DNA of 64,000 nucleotides from Clostridium sp. (GTDB taxonomy: Bacteria; Bacillota; Clostridia; Lachnospirales; Lachnospiraceae), in assembly GCA_023664385.1 (NCBI GenBank), contig JAMPFU010000003.1:16538-80537 (forward strand), given 5' to 3'. Numbering within the stretch: the stretch's first letter is position 1; the number at the start of each line of letters is the position of its first letter. A program made the position numbers and the translations under genes. Under the pieces are notes generated by a model that had not been told where the DNA came from, did not search any database, and saw only the letters and a program-made list of their open reading frames with translations. This document shows positions 1 to 7,893 of this stretch, piece by piece.

Positions 1-2930
1 AATATGTATGTGTCGTTTCCATCCAAGCCGTATAGGACGTCGTTTCCTTTTCCTCCGACAAGGACGTCATCTCCGCTTTCCCCATAAGCTACGTCATTTC
101 CGTCCCCACTGTAGATAAAATCTCCACCATTACCTCCATAAAAATAATCATTCATATTTCCACCAAATATAATGTCTACGTTATTGCCTGCACGATAAGT
201 ATTGTTTTTGTCTGCATTACCACTATACACATGCTTGCTACACGCATCTGCGACTGCATATACATAGTCCATACGATTTGCATATCCAACTAAAAAATCC
301 CTGAAGTTATCTTCATTTTCCACATTAATTGATGAAATGTATCTCGCCATGTCGGCAACAACGTCCGTCATGTCACATCCGTTTTCCATGCATACAGATA
401 CAAATTCGTTAAATATATCCGTATTCAGATATTTTCTTCCACTCTCGTCCTCAGTCCAGAATGCCATGGACATAAAGTCCTTCATATAGGTCTGCTCACT
501 TAACATACTATAGTATGCATTATATATGTCGATGTACATACCCTCCAAAAGCTCAGCGGCAGTATTGACGGGATTTGCTCCTGCCGTACCCACAAAGTTT
601 TCTCCCATAAATGCCTCGATAACGGCAAGCTTTTGGGCATCAAACTCCGTTCCCCTGCTGCCTGCCGAAACATTATCTGCCCCTGTAATAAAGTATAATA
701 TTTTTGTAAGAGTATTTTCACGTTCCTCACGTGACAAGGACGTGATAAACTGCTCTACATATCCCTTCAACACCCCTGTTTCATCAAGCTGCATCATTGT
801 ATGCAGGGATCCCACGTTACCCATCGGCTGTATATTGGGAAGCGCTACTATATCAGGTGATAGTTCAATGTCATGCTTTTCCTTTGAATCATAATACTTT
901 GCAGCAAAATCAAACTCACCCATTTTAACGGATGTGCCGTTTTTAAAGCCTATCTGTGAAACCCTGTGTCCATCCTCCATGGATGTATTAAGTGATATAC
1001 TGCTGATTCCAAGGTCAGCAAGGGTATACAGCTCACCCTCATCAGTAATCCCGTTGCTGTTTCTATCCTGCCATACCCTGAGGTTTGCATAAATCTCGTC
1101 ATCTGCATCAATGACTCCGTCGCCGTTACGGTCATACTGTGCTAGTGCCTCAAAACCGTTTTTGGCAATTGTTCCGTCCGAAAGAACCGTCGATGTACCA
1201 AATAATTCCGAACCATCACTTATTATTCCGTCACCGTTTAAATCAATGGCTAGCAGACCTTCATCTGCTCCTATCCATTCCGTCTTTTCGGCAAGCCCCT
1301 TGTTATCCTCATCAAAATGTACTCCGTCCTCCACGCCAAGCATTTCAAAGCCGTCACCATCAAGGTCAATCACCAGCGGGTCTGCTATGTACCGCCATAC
1401 AGCACGTGCCTCGTCATACAACTCCTGAAGGTTATCGCCCAGATGTTCTACGAGGTCATATACAAGCTTACCAAGATCCTCTCCCATCAGCTTACCAAGT
1501 ACAGTTCCAACAATGCCTCCGGCAATCCCCGCAAAAATCAATACAGGGTTAGATATTACCGTAGCAAATAATGCACCAGCAGCAATGCTAGATTCAGTCA
1601 TCAGTGTTGACATTCCAAGAGCACTTAGCATTGTTGTACCATATGAGATAAGTATTTTACCTCCCTCTTTATAATTTCCTTTTTCAAGTTCTACTCCCGC
1701 TTTATAAAATGTTTTTGCTGCATCTATAACAACTAATGTTCCCACAGCTATATTCAAAACTTTCAACACTCCATTTTTAGACATTGAAAACAATTTTCCG
1801 TCTGTGCCATCTAATGCTTTATAGCCTTTTGCAACTGCATCTTCTGCACTGGTTATATCAGACAATTCTGCATACACTTTTCCCCCATTTGGCAGTGTTT
1901 CAACAACAGGCTGTCCCTTTGTCAAGGTAAACCGTCCAATCTGCATACTCTCTTTTCCTGCCATAGACAATATATCATCCGAATCAGTGATAAGAATATC
2001 ATACAATGCCGTATTACTTTCCTTCGATAAATTCCTCAAAATCGTCTTGCTTTCCTGTGATAAAACATTATCGTATTTAAGCAAAATATCATCAATGGAA
2101 TGCGTTGAGGCTGAAGTGATTTTTTCACCTGAGATAAGTGTATCTATCAAGCTTGTTGCGCCTGACGACTCTTTGCTTACAATTTTTACTATGTCTTGTC
2201 CGTCAACATTTTCTATTACGTAGTAAATATCCTTTAATGATGAAACCTCACTTGCCTTAATTGCATCACACACATAAGACATTTCCTCTCCTTTTGGGGC
2301 AATATCATACAATTCTTTAAATACATTTTTATCAATTCCGTTAATTGTATTGACAGCATCGTTATTAAGTAATGCCTTAAATTCAGTTCTTCCAAAACAG
2401 TTTAGCGTATAGTCACCTGATAGCATGGTGTTTACATTAGAGCATTTAAGATTTTTCACATAGTTTTCAGAAAAGAAGTCGTTAAACGCCTGCACCTCTG
2501 TTCCATCAGAAAAATATATCTTCCCGGAAGCTTCATACCCATTATACAATATATCAAATTTATTTTTTCTCAAGACCTCATCCTTTATATAGTATTGAAT
2601 TGCTTCATTAAAACCAGCATCATTAAAAATTTTGCCTGCTTCAGTGCTTGAAATATAGCCAAAGCCAGCATCATTATTAACTATTTCTTCAATAGTTTGC
2701 CAAATAGCCACATTGCTATTTAGTTTACCATAATACAAATATCCCTCTGCATTTTCAGATATATTAAAAGAAAAATTTTGAATTATATAACCATATATAT
2801 TCTTAATTGTTTCGATATCATCTTCTCCAACGAGAGAAGACATTATTTCCAACCAATCAGATGCTTTTGTTACACTACCACTATCAATAAAATTTTTTAT
2901 TCTATAAATTTCATTATCCAAGTTGCTCAT
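1..2930 (-). CDS. Large RTX (haemolysin-type calcium-binding repeat) protein, 5' part
   Basis: The frame is open from an ATG at 2930 to the left edge, giving 976 codons with no stop; the C-terminus is outside the window. There is no N-terminal signal peptide. A long soluble region of unrecognised type is followed by a hydrophobic, glycine-rich stretch (about positions 1450-1790) that could insert in membranes. Next comes the PLVIDLDGDGFE motif and EF-hand-like DxNxDG loops (DLNGDG, DRNGDG) typical of RTX proteins. Glycine-rich nonapeptides of the GGxGxDxLx type begin near position 170 and continue off the edge. Such repeats bind calcium and fold a protein after export; many carriers are toxins or adhesins, which is inference here. 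A strong ribosome site (GGAGAGGAG) lies inside the 3' end of the preceding gene, whose TGA overlaps this ATG, so translation is probably coupled. Confidence 0.85.
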   Translation of the reverse strand, partial: MSNLDNEIYRIKNFIDSGSVTKASDWLEIMSSLVGEDDIETIKNIYGYIIQNFSFNISENAEGYLYYGKLNSNVAIWQTIEEIVNNDAGFGYISSTEAGKIFNDAGFNEAIQYYIKDEVLRKNKFDILYNGYEASGKIYFSDGTEVQAFNDFFSENYVKNLKCSNVNTMLSGDYTLNCFGRTEFKALLNNDAVNTINGIDKNVFKELYDIAPKGEEMSYVCDAIKASEVSSLKDIYYVIENVDGQDIVKIVSKESSGATSLIDTLISGEKITSASTHSIDDILLKYDNVLSQESKTILRNLSKESNTALYDILITDSDDILSMAGKESMQIGRFTLTKGQPVVETLPNGGKVYAELSDITSAEDAVAKGYKALDGTDGKLFSMSKNGVLKVLNIAVGTLVVIDAAKTFYKAGVELEKGNYKEGGKILISYGTTMLSALGMSTLMTESSIAAGALFATVISNPVLIFAGIAGGIVGTVLGKLMGEDLGKLVYDLVEHLGDNLQELYDEARAVWRYIADPLVIDLDGDGFEMLGVEDGVHFDEDNKGLAEKTEWIGADEGLLAIDLNGDGIISDGSELFGTSTVLSDGTIAKNGFEALAQYDRNGDGVIDADDEIYANLRVWQDRNSNGITDEGELYTLADLGISSISLNTSMEDGHRVSQIGFKNGTSVKMGEFDFAAKYYDSKEKHDIELSPDIVALPNIQPMGNVGSLHTMMQLDETGVLKGYVEQFITSLSREERENTLTKILYFITGADNVSAGSRGTEFDAQKLAVIEAFMGENFVGTAGANPVNTAAELLEGMYIDIYNAYYSMLSEQTYMKDFMSMAFWTEDESGRKYLNTDIFNEFVSVCMENGCDMTDVVADMARYISSINVENEDNFRDFLVGYANRMDYVYAVADACSKHVYSGNADKNNTYRAGNNVDIIFGGNMNDYFYGGNGGDFIYSGDGNDVAYGESGDDVLVGGKGNDVLYGLDGNDTYI

Positions 2931-3520
2931 ATAATCTCCTCTCCATCATAAAATACTTTATATCTAAAAATTCTGTTTACAGGTACAAAATAACTTCTCC
3001 TATCAAATGTTGAAACCGCATCTGCCAATATCCTTAATTGTTCTTTTTTGTTTTCCAATTTTTCTATAAAATCATATTTTTTTATACCTATTTTTGTATA
3101 TCTAAAAGCTTTACCTTCCTGTTCTATATCAGATATGTCATAAAACTCAAATTCAATAAAATGATATTCATTTTTCAAAAAATAAATATAAACTATATAT
3201 CTATTCTCATTCCACTCCCTCGAGCTAAAGCCACGACAAAAAAGAACTGATTCGTCAACATTTTTTACAAAAAAATGTCCCATAGCATCAAAATAAGGGT
3301 TTTGTCTATACGGATCAGATATTTTACAACTATTGATTTGTTTACATCTTTCTTCACTTATATATCCAAATGTAAAATCACTTTTGTAATCACCATCATT
3401 GGGATTCGGGATATTTTCAGAATCTCCAAATATAGGCAAAAGCTCAGATGCTTTTGTCTGTTTTCCACTTGAAATCTTTTCTTTTATTTTTTTTGATACC
3501 TCATCTGCTCTATCTATCAT
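2927..3520 (-). CDS. Family A protein, intact copy, coupled to the RTX gene
   Basis: This 197-aa cytoplasmic-looking protein has no signal peptide or membrane segment, and I do not recognise the family. It is the only intact member of a local paralogous family (family A); the copies at 4267-4934 and 5753-6399 are frameshifted. Shared landmarks are a YISEERCxxIN motif, a following DPYR motif, and a C-terminus ending in YxGEE(I). The stop overlaps the RTX start as ATGA, and the codons for the terminal Gly-Glu-Glu form the ribosome site of the RTX gene. Tight coupling suggests the two proteins act together, for example as partner, chaperone or immunity protein, but nothing in the sequence decides which. 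Confidence 0.75.
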   Translation of the reverse strand: MIDRADEVSKKIKEKISSGKQTKASELLPIFGDSENIPNPNDGDYKSDFTFGYISEERCKQINSCKISDPYRQNPYFDAMGHFFVKNVDESVLFCRGFSSREWNENRYIVYIYFLKNEYHFIEFEFYDISDIEQEGKAFRYTKIGIKKYDFIEKLENKKEQLRILADAVSTFDRRSYFVPVNRIFRYKVFYDGEEII

Positions 3521-3559
3521 AAAATACGATCCTCCAAATTTTCTATATACATTTCTTTA

Positions 3560-3640
3560 TCACTTTGCCGTTGTCCAATCGGATATACTTACATTCTTAA
3601 CATTACCATCATTTAATGCTTCTTTTGATTCCTCCGTCAT
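3560..3640 (-). pseudogene. Truncated 5' fragment of a family A gene
   Basis: A 26-codon reading frame starts MTEESKEALNDGNV and stops after DWTTAK. It matches the first 26 codons of the frameshifted family A genes upstream with one substitution (Ser-Ile-Ser for Ser-Met-Ser), then runs into unrelated sequence. It has the same ribosome site (TAGGAGGTAACTGTT) as the other copies. It lies directly in front of the intact family A gene and looks like a deletion relic of another array unit. Confidence 0.6.
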
Positions 3641-3680
3641 AACAGTTACCTCCTAAAATTTCTTATACTTCTTCCCTTCC

Positions 3681-3794
3681 ATTGATTAAAATTCCAACTG
3701 TTTTTAGTAACTTTCAATATATTCTTATTTTTATGTATTTTCTTTTTTTATTAGCATATTCTACCTATTCACCAAAACCGTTTCAACTTTCCAT
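3681..3794 (-). repeat. Array intergenic repeat, copy 1
   Basis: About 114 bp, recurring with small changes at 4091-4203, 4976-5090 and 5591-5689. It contains the constant strings TTAGCATATTCTACCTATT and CCGTTTCAACTTTCCAT (plus strand) and is AT-rich. It separates the A and C type genes of the array. Just beside this copy, a 13-bp string (AACGACACTTTTT) occurs twice within about 30 bp. Confidence 0.7.
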
Positions 3795-3830
3795 GCATGA
3801 ACGACACTTTTTTTGCACAAACGACACTTT

Positions 3831-4067
3831 TTAATTCCCATTATAATCCACCTCCATCCTTATAATCCTTCCCTTATATGATAAATCATAATAATCCGGC
3901 ATATCTATATATCCACCTATTCTTTGCAAATATGCCTCTTTCTCTCTATCGATACACCATTCTCTTTGTTTAAAGAATATTAAACTTTCTCCCCCCCAAT
4001 TTTTCCATCCTATAGATTCCCACAATTCTCTGTTTTCTTCCCCAACTCTCTCATATACAAATGCCAT
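3831..4067 (-). CDS. Family C small protein, internally deleted copy
   Basis: A 78-aa protein beginning MAFVYERVGEENRELW, with no recognisable family. Compared with the copy at 5126-5568 it lacks about 33 internal residues between IIRME and DYNGN. The reading frame is preserved, so it may still be made but is probably a shortened, altered protein. Size, soluble character and position in a multi-copy array beside an RTX gene resemble immunity-gene arrays of polymorphic toxin loci, but this is inference. Confidence 0.5.
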   Translation of the reverse strand: MAFVYERVGEENRELWESIGWKNWGGESLIFFKQREWCIDREKEAYLQRIGGYIDMPDYYDLSYKGRIIRMEVDYNGN

Positions 4068-4090
4068 TTTTTATACCTCTTTTCTTTTTG

Positions 4091-4203
4091 CTGATTGAAA
4101 TTTCATCTATTTTTAGTAACTTTCAATATATTCTTATTTTTATGTATTTTCTTTTTTATTAGCATATTCTACCTATTCACCAAAGCCGTTTCAACTTTCC
4201 ATG
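4091..4203 (-). repeat. Array intergenic repeat, copy 2
   Basis: Second copy of the AT-rich repeat described at 3681-3794, with an adjacent GTGGATTTGGG in place of the GCATGAACGACAC sequence found beside copies 1 and 3. It overlaps the end of the 32-aa reading frame at 4169-4267. Confidence 0.65.
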
Positions 4204-4267
4204 TGGATTTGGGTATTTTTATTCCCTTTAATACCCGTTCTAATTCTTTTTCATCTTCACCATTCAT
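4169..4267 (-). CDS. 32-aa reading frame coupled to family A copy 1
   Basis: Starts MNGEDEKELERVLKGIK and ends KVETALVNR. Its ATG overlaps the TAA of the family A pseudogene (TAATG), and the ribosome site GGGGAGG lies in the last codons of that gene. The segment KGIKIPKS recurs inside the family C protein at 5126-5568, so this is best read as a family C gene reduced by a large deletion. An almost identical copy is at 5655-5753. Whether it is expressed is unknown. Confidence 0.4.
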   Translation of the reverse strand: MNGEDEKELERVLKGIKIPKSTWKVETALVNR

Positions 4268-4934
4268 TAGATTTCCTCCCCATTATAATAAAATGTAAAT
4301 TCATATACAGGCTTTGGTCCTCTTGTTCGTTTAAAGCATTCTCTATACCTTTGATATAAACGCTTTAATAGCTTTAATATCATTGGTTTTTCCTGACTTT
4401 TTTCTATAGCCTCACTATATAAAAAATCAATTTTATCAATCCAATACTGTACTCCGTTTCTTTCTTCATAATGCCCAATAGGCAGTCCGGCATCAATATA
4501 TATATAGTAATACTCATTTTTATATATCAGCATATATGCATCTTTATAATATTCTCTTTCATCCGCTCTTGGCGAAAATGCGTGAAAAAAAAGAATTGAT
4601 TCATCTTCATTTGTAACTAAATAATCTCCATCAGCATCATATTTTCCCCATGTCTATACGGATCAGGGATTCGCCAACTGTTAATCTCTGCGCATCTCTC
4701 ATCACTTATACAACCATATCTAAATTCCATATTTTCTATATCTATTTCTTCATCACACTCTTTCTCCTCTGACTGCTCTTTATTATAATCAGTTTTTTCT
4801 TCTTCCGAAAAAGCCAATCCACGAGGCGTACCTCCCATTGCCGTTGTCCAATCAGACATGCTTACATTCTTAACATTACCATCATTTAATGCTTCTTTAA
4901 TCTTTTTTAATGCTTCTTTTGATTCCTCTATCAT
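4267..4934 (-). pseudogene. Family A gene, frameshifted copy 1
   Basis: The first frame (4934-4617) runs to DPYRHGENMM and stops early; the homologous sequence continues in another frame (GKYDADGDYLVTNEDE) to a stop at 4267. Aligned with the intact protein at 2927-3520, the shift falls right after DPYR, at a run of four Gs (minus strand) near position 4647; one extra G would restore the frame. Relative to copy 2 (5753-6399) it carries a 21-bp in-frame insertion near its start, a short direct duplication. The frame-shifted joint and downstream part are the same in both copies. Confidence 0.7.
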
Positions 4935-4975
4935 AACGGTTACCTCCTAAAATTTCTTATACTTCTTTCCCTTCC

Positions 4976-5090
4976 ATTGATTAAAATTTCATCTATTTTT
5001 AGTAACTTCAATATATTCTTTTATTTTTATGTATTTTCTTTTTTATTAGCATATTCTACCTATTTACCAAAGCCGTTTCAACTTTCCATG
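4976..5090 (-). repeat. Array intergenic repeat, copy 3
   Basis: Third copy of the repeat described at 3681-3794. Like copy 1, it is followed by the doubled AACGACACTTTTT string before the end of a family C gene. Confidence 0.65.
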
Positions 5091-5125
5091 CATGAACGAC
5101 ACTTTTTTTGCACAAACGACACTTT

Positions 5126-5568
5126 TTAATTCCCATTATAATCCGCCTCCACACATTCCGGTTCACTCTGTATATCCACTGTTACACTCAGTACCTTTCT
5201 GGTAGGATTTCCAACCTTTACGGCTGTAAATGCCTCTATTATCATCTGAATTATATTATCCCTTTCCTCCCAGATGGATTTTGGTATTTTTATCCCTTTT
5301 ATTTTCCATGGAATTATGTTTCCTTCCTCCCTGCTTGTGTCTATTCGGCAAGAACCTTCCATTCTTATAATTCTTCCCTTATATGATAAATCATAATAAT
5401 GTGGCATATCTATATATCCTCCTACTCCTTGCCAATATGCCTCTCTCTGTCGATACACCATTCTCTTGATTTAAAAAAACACATTTCATATTCTGCCCAA
5501 TCTTTCCACCCTATTGACTCCCACAATTCTCTGTTTTTTTCTCCTACTTCCTCATATACAAATGCCAT
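5126..5568 (-). pseudogene. Family C gene, full length but frameshifted
   Basis: It starts MAFVYEEVGEKNREL at 5568 and reads to REWCIDRER, where the frame breaks in an AG-dinucleotide run (about position 5445). The continuation EAYWQGVGGYIDM and onward to DYNGN (stop at 5126) is in another frame. Comparison with the copy at 3831-4067 indicates loss of two bases from the AG run. Restored, the protein would be about 145 aa. An internal ATG at 5461 could start a 111-aa protein covering the downstream frame. No family is recognised. Confidence 0.65.
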
Positions 5569-5590
5569 TTCCTATACCTCTTTTCTTTTT

Positions 5591-5689
5591 GCTGATTAAA
5601 ATTTCATCTATTTTTATTCTTATTTTTATATATTTTCTTTTTTATTAGCATATTCTACCTATTTACCAAAACCGTTTCAACTTTCCATG
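5591..5689 (-). repeat. Array intergenic repeat, copy 4
   Basis: Fourth and shortest copy of the repeat described at 3681-3794; about 20 bp present in the others (the AGTAACTTTCAATATATTC part) is missing. Confidence 0.6.
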
Positions 5690-5753
5690 TAGATTTGGGT
5701 ATTTTTATTCCCTTTAATGCCCGTTCTAATTCTTTTTCATCTTCACCATTCAT
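5655..5753 (-). CDS. 32-aa reading frame coupled to family A copy 2
   Basis: Near-identical to the frame at 4169-4267, with two substitutions (Ala for Val at residue 12, Val for Ala at residue 28). It has the same TAATG overlap with the preceding family A stop and the same internal KGIKIPKS motif shared with family C. Preservation in both copies could reflect either recent duplication or function. Confidence 0.4.
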   Translation of the reverse strand: MNGEDEKELERALKGIKIPKSTWKVETVLVNR

Positions 5754-6399
5754 TAAATTTCCTCCCCATTATAATAAAATGTAAATTCATATACAGGCTT
5801 TGGTCCTCTTGTTCGTTTAAAGCATTCTCTATACCTTTGATATAAACGCTTTAATAGCTTTAATATCATTGGTTTTTCCTGACTTTTTTCTATAGCCTCA
5901 CTATATAAAAAATCAATTTTATCAATCCAATACTGTACTCCGTTTCTTTCTTCATAATGCCCAATAGGCAGTCCGGCATCAATATATATATAGTAATACT
6001 CATTTTTATATATCAGCATATATGCATCTTTATAATATTCTCTTTCATCCGCTCTTGGCGAAAATGCGTGAAAAAAAAGAATTGATTCATCTTCATTTGT
6101 AACTAAATAATCTCCATCAGCATCATATTTTCCCCATGTCTATACGGATCAGGGATTCGCCAACTGTTAATCTCTGCGCATCTCTCATCACTTATACAAC
6201 CATATCTAAATTCCATATTTTCTATATCTATTTCTTCATCACACTCTTTCTCCTCTGACTGCTCTTTATTATAATCAGTTTTTTCTTCTTCCGAAAAAGC
6301 CAATCCACGAGGCGTACCTCCCATTGCCGTTGTCCAATCAGACATGCTTACATTCTTAACATTACCATCATTTAATGCTTCTTTTGATTCCTCTGTCAT
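5753..6399 (-). pseudogene. Family A gene, frameshifted copy 2
   Basis: Same structure as the copy at 4267-4934: the first frame stops at about 6103 after DPYRHGENMM, and the second frame gives an 88-residue C-terminal part identical to that of copy 1. Both carry the same frameshift, so the unit was duplicated after the shift or the shift is maintained. The ribosome site TAGGAGGTAACTGTT precedes the ATG at 6399. This is the promoter-distal end of the array; hicB lies upstream. Confidence 0.7.
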
Positions 6400-6537
6400 A
6401 ACAGTTACCTCCTAAAATTTCAGGCGTGTTTGGAAATAATCCCCATCGCTTACCATTATACTTTATTGATACATTCTCCTCGTTAAATTCACTATATCAG
6501 AAATGAAACGGACAAAACAGACAAACTTTAAAAAAAT

Positions 6538-6575
6538 GCAAAAAAATATCGCCCACATAAAACGTGAGCGATAAA
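6538..6575 (-). terminator. Intrinsic terminator after hicB
   Basis: On the minus strand an ATCGCTCACG stem pairs with TGTGGGCGAT around a TTTTA loop and is followed by ATTTTTTT. It lies 24 bp after the hicB stop. Confidence 0.75.
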
Positions 6576-6598
6576 ATCGCCTCCCTCCAAATATGGTT

Positions 6599-7003
6599 CT
6601 ATTTAACAGCCTGTATTTTTTCCATTAGTACCTCTTGTAATGCTTGAGAAAAATTAATATTACACCGTAGTGCCTCCTCATTTAACCATTCAGGAATTGT
6701 TAGTGTTTTTTTAACAGCTTTAGAATTGTTTTTCTTAAGATATTCTAACATGTTAAATTTAATTAATACAACAAATTGTCCTTCATCTAAAATTAAATTA
6801 TTTGGTGTTGATGGTTCTGGAATAATCTCATTATTTTCATCCATATATGATAATACAAGTCCTAATGCATCTGATGCCATTTCATACGCATCATTCAAAT
6901 TATCTCCACAAGTATTACATCCGTCAATATCTGGAAAAAAAACCGAAAACCCGCCATCGTCTTCTGTTTGAAATACAGCGGGGTAAAATAATTCTGTTTT
7001 CAT
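6599..7003 (-). CDS. hicB: HicB family antitoxin
   Basis: A 134-aa protein with the N-terminal HicB partial RNase-H-like fold (YPAVFQTEDDGGFSVFFPDIDGC, then GDNLNDAYEMASDAL) and a C-terminal region (LTIPEWLNEEA, then NFSQALQEVL) typical of the ribbon-helix-helix DNA-binding part. HicB neutralises the mRNA interferase HicA and represses its own operon. The expected hicA lies upstream only as a short 3' remnant, so this is an orphan antitoxin. The ribosome site GAGGAGG is well placed before the ATG at 7003. Confidence 0.88.
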   Translation of the reverse strand: MKTELFYPAVFQTEDDGGFSVFFPDIDGCNTCGDNLNDAYEMASDALGLVLSYMDENNEIIPEPSTPNNLILDEGQFVVLIKFNMLEYLKKNNSKAVKKTLTIPEWLNEEALRCNINFSQALQEVLMEKIQAVK

Positions 7004-7044
7004 AAATTGTACCTCCTCATATAAATATATTATTGCAAACCGAA

Positions 7045-7100
7045 TTATTTTAATCCAGCTTGCTTAAGTATTTCATTTTCCAAGCCTTACAAGGGGAATT
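7045..7100 (-). pseudogene. 3' remnant of hicA
   Basis: Read on the minus strand, the sequence just before hicB encodes GLENEILKQAGLK followed by TAA. This matches the usual HicA C-terminus (G-x-x-x-x-I-L-K-Q-A-G-L). Upstream in the same frame are stop codons (SHL*FPL*), and the dsRBD-like body of HicA with its catalytic histidine is absent. Gene order hicA-hicB is the usual one. Confidence 0.6.
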
Positions 7101-7157
7101 AAAGGTGGCTATCAATAGAAGGATTCATACATAGCAGAAAACACAAAGAAGCGTTAA

Positions 7158-7208
7158 TATAATAGGCAGCGGCATTATAGAAATAAAAAATGCTGTTGCC
7201 TATTATTT
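7158..7208 (-). terminator. Terminator after the YgiT/DUF4258 pair
   Basis: TAATAGGCA(A/G)C(A/C)GCATT pairs with its complement across an AT-rich loop; the minus-strand transcript enters it right after the stop at 7219. A U-rich run is weak, so efficiency is uncertain. Confidence 0.5.
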
Positions 7209-7218
7209 TACATTATAT

Positions 7219-7446
7219 TTATGCGGCTGTTGAATAATCTATAACAGAGATTTCCTGCATAAGCTGTTTTGCCATATTTACAAGAGATTCAAGCTGTTTC
7301 GCAACTTCATTAGAATAATATTTTTCACCACATTGTTCACATTCTTCACAAGGCACATTTTTAATAATGATAATGCAGTTTTTATAATTTACTACATGGG
7401 TTGTCAAAGACGGAACAGTAGTTTGACATTTACAATACATACACAT
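7219..7446 (-). CDS. YgiT-type zinc finger antitoxin
   Basis: A 75-aa protein with CMYCKC near the N-terminus and CEECEQCGEKYYSNEVAKQL in the middle, the paired-cysteine zinc-binding pattern of YgiT/MqsA N-terminal domains. No C-terminal helix-turn-helix as in full MqsA is present. It begins 2 bp after the toxin-like gene at 7449-7772, forming the common DUF4258/YgiT toxin-antitoxin pair. Likely to bind and inhibit its partner. Confidence 0.8.
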   Translation of the reverse strand: MCMYCKCQTTVPSLTTHVVNYKNCIIIIKNVPCEECEQCGEKYYSNEVAKQLESLVNMAKQLMQEISVIDYSTAA

Positions 7447-7448
7447 AA

Positions 7449-7772
7449 TTATTTCCCCCTTCTAGTTTTTAAATCTGCTTCGAATTTTTCAGCAGTTGGA
7501 TAATAAGCAGTTATAAAAAATATAGTATTGCCATCTGAGCCAACGACAATATGTAATATTTTATTCTCTTTTGTATATCCAAAAATAAGACAACTCGGAT
7601 GAGGGAAATCATCTGGATAATCTTCTATGATTTCTCCTGTTTCTAAGCAGGATTCTACATCACTTATGCTTATATCTCTTTCCTGCATTCTCTCTAAGCA
7701 GTGCTTTGCCCATTTTATGTTAGATTCAGATGTATGATACAAGGCTTGAAGCTGTTTTATATTCATATCCAC
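7449..7772 (-). CDS. DUF4258 family putative toxin
   Basis: A 107-aa protein whose KHCLERMQERDISISDVESC and CLIFGYTKENKILHIVVG segments match the DUF4258 family, a RelE-like fold often found as a toxin next to a YgiT-type zinc finger. The pair is read as toxin first, antitoxin second, with a 2-bp gap. RNA cleavage activity is inferred from family and context only. Confidence 0.75.
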   Translation of the reverse strand: MDMNIKQLQALYHTSESNIKWAKHCLERMQERDISISDVESCLETGEIIEDYPDDFPHPSCLIFGYTKENKILHIVVGSDGNTIFFITAYYPTAEKFEADLKTRRGK

Positions 7773-7829
7773 ACTCCCCTTTTCTGCTATTCTTATATAG
7801 TATACACCATTTTTCAGTAAAAGAAAACG

Positions 7830-7873
7830 AAAAAACAGCCCTTCGCAAGTAAACTTGCAGGGCTGTTTTTTGT
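7830..7873. terminator. Bidirectional intrinsic terminator
   Basis: AAAAACAGCCCT and AGGGCTGTTTTT form a long stem with an inner GCAAGT/ACTTGC extension and T-runs on both sides. It ends the rubrerythrin transcript on the minus strand and insulates the toxin-antitoxin pair. Confidence 0.85.
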
Positions 7874-7893
7874 TTTATTGCATGGCTTGCAGC

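Noticed and set aside
526-894. Plus-strand reading frames inside the RTX gene
   Set aside because: They are opposite-strand shadows of a coding region with repeats; no ribosome site or family resemblance.
5108-5386. Plus-strand 92-aa frame opposite the family C gene
   Set aside because: Antisense to a coding region whose minus-strand frame has clear paralogues; no start site.
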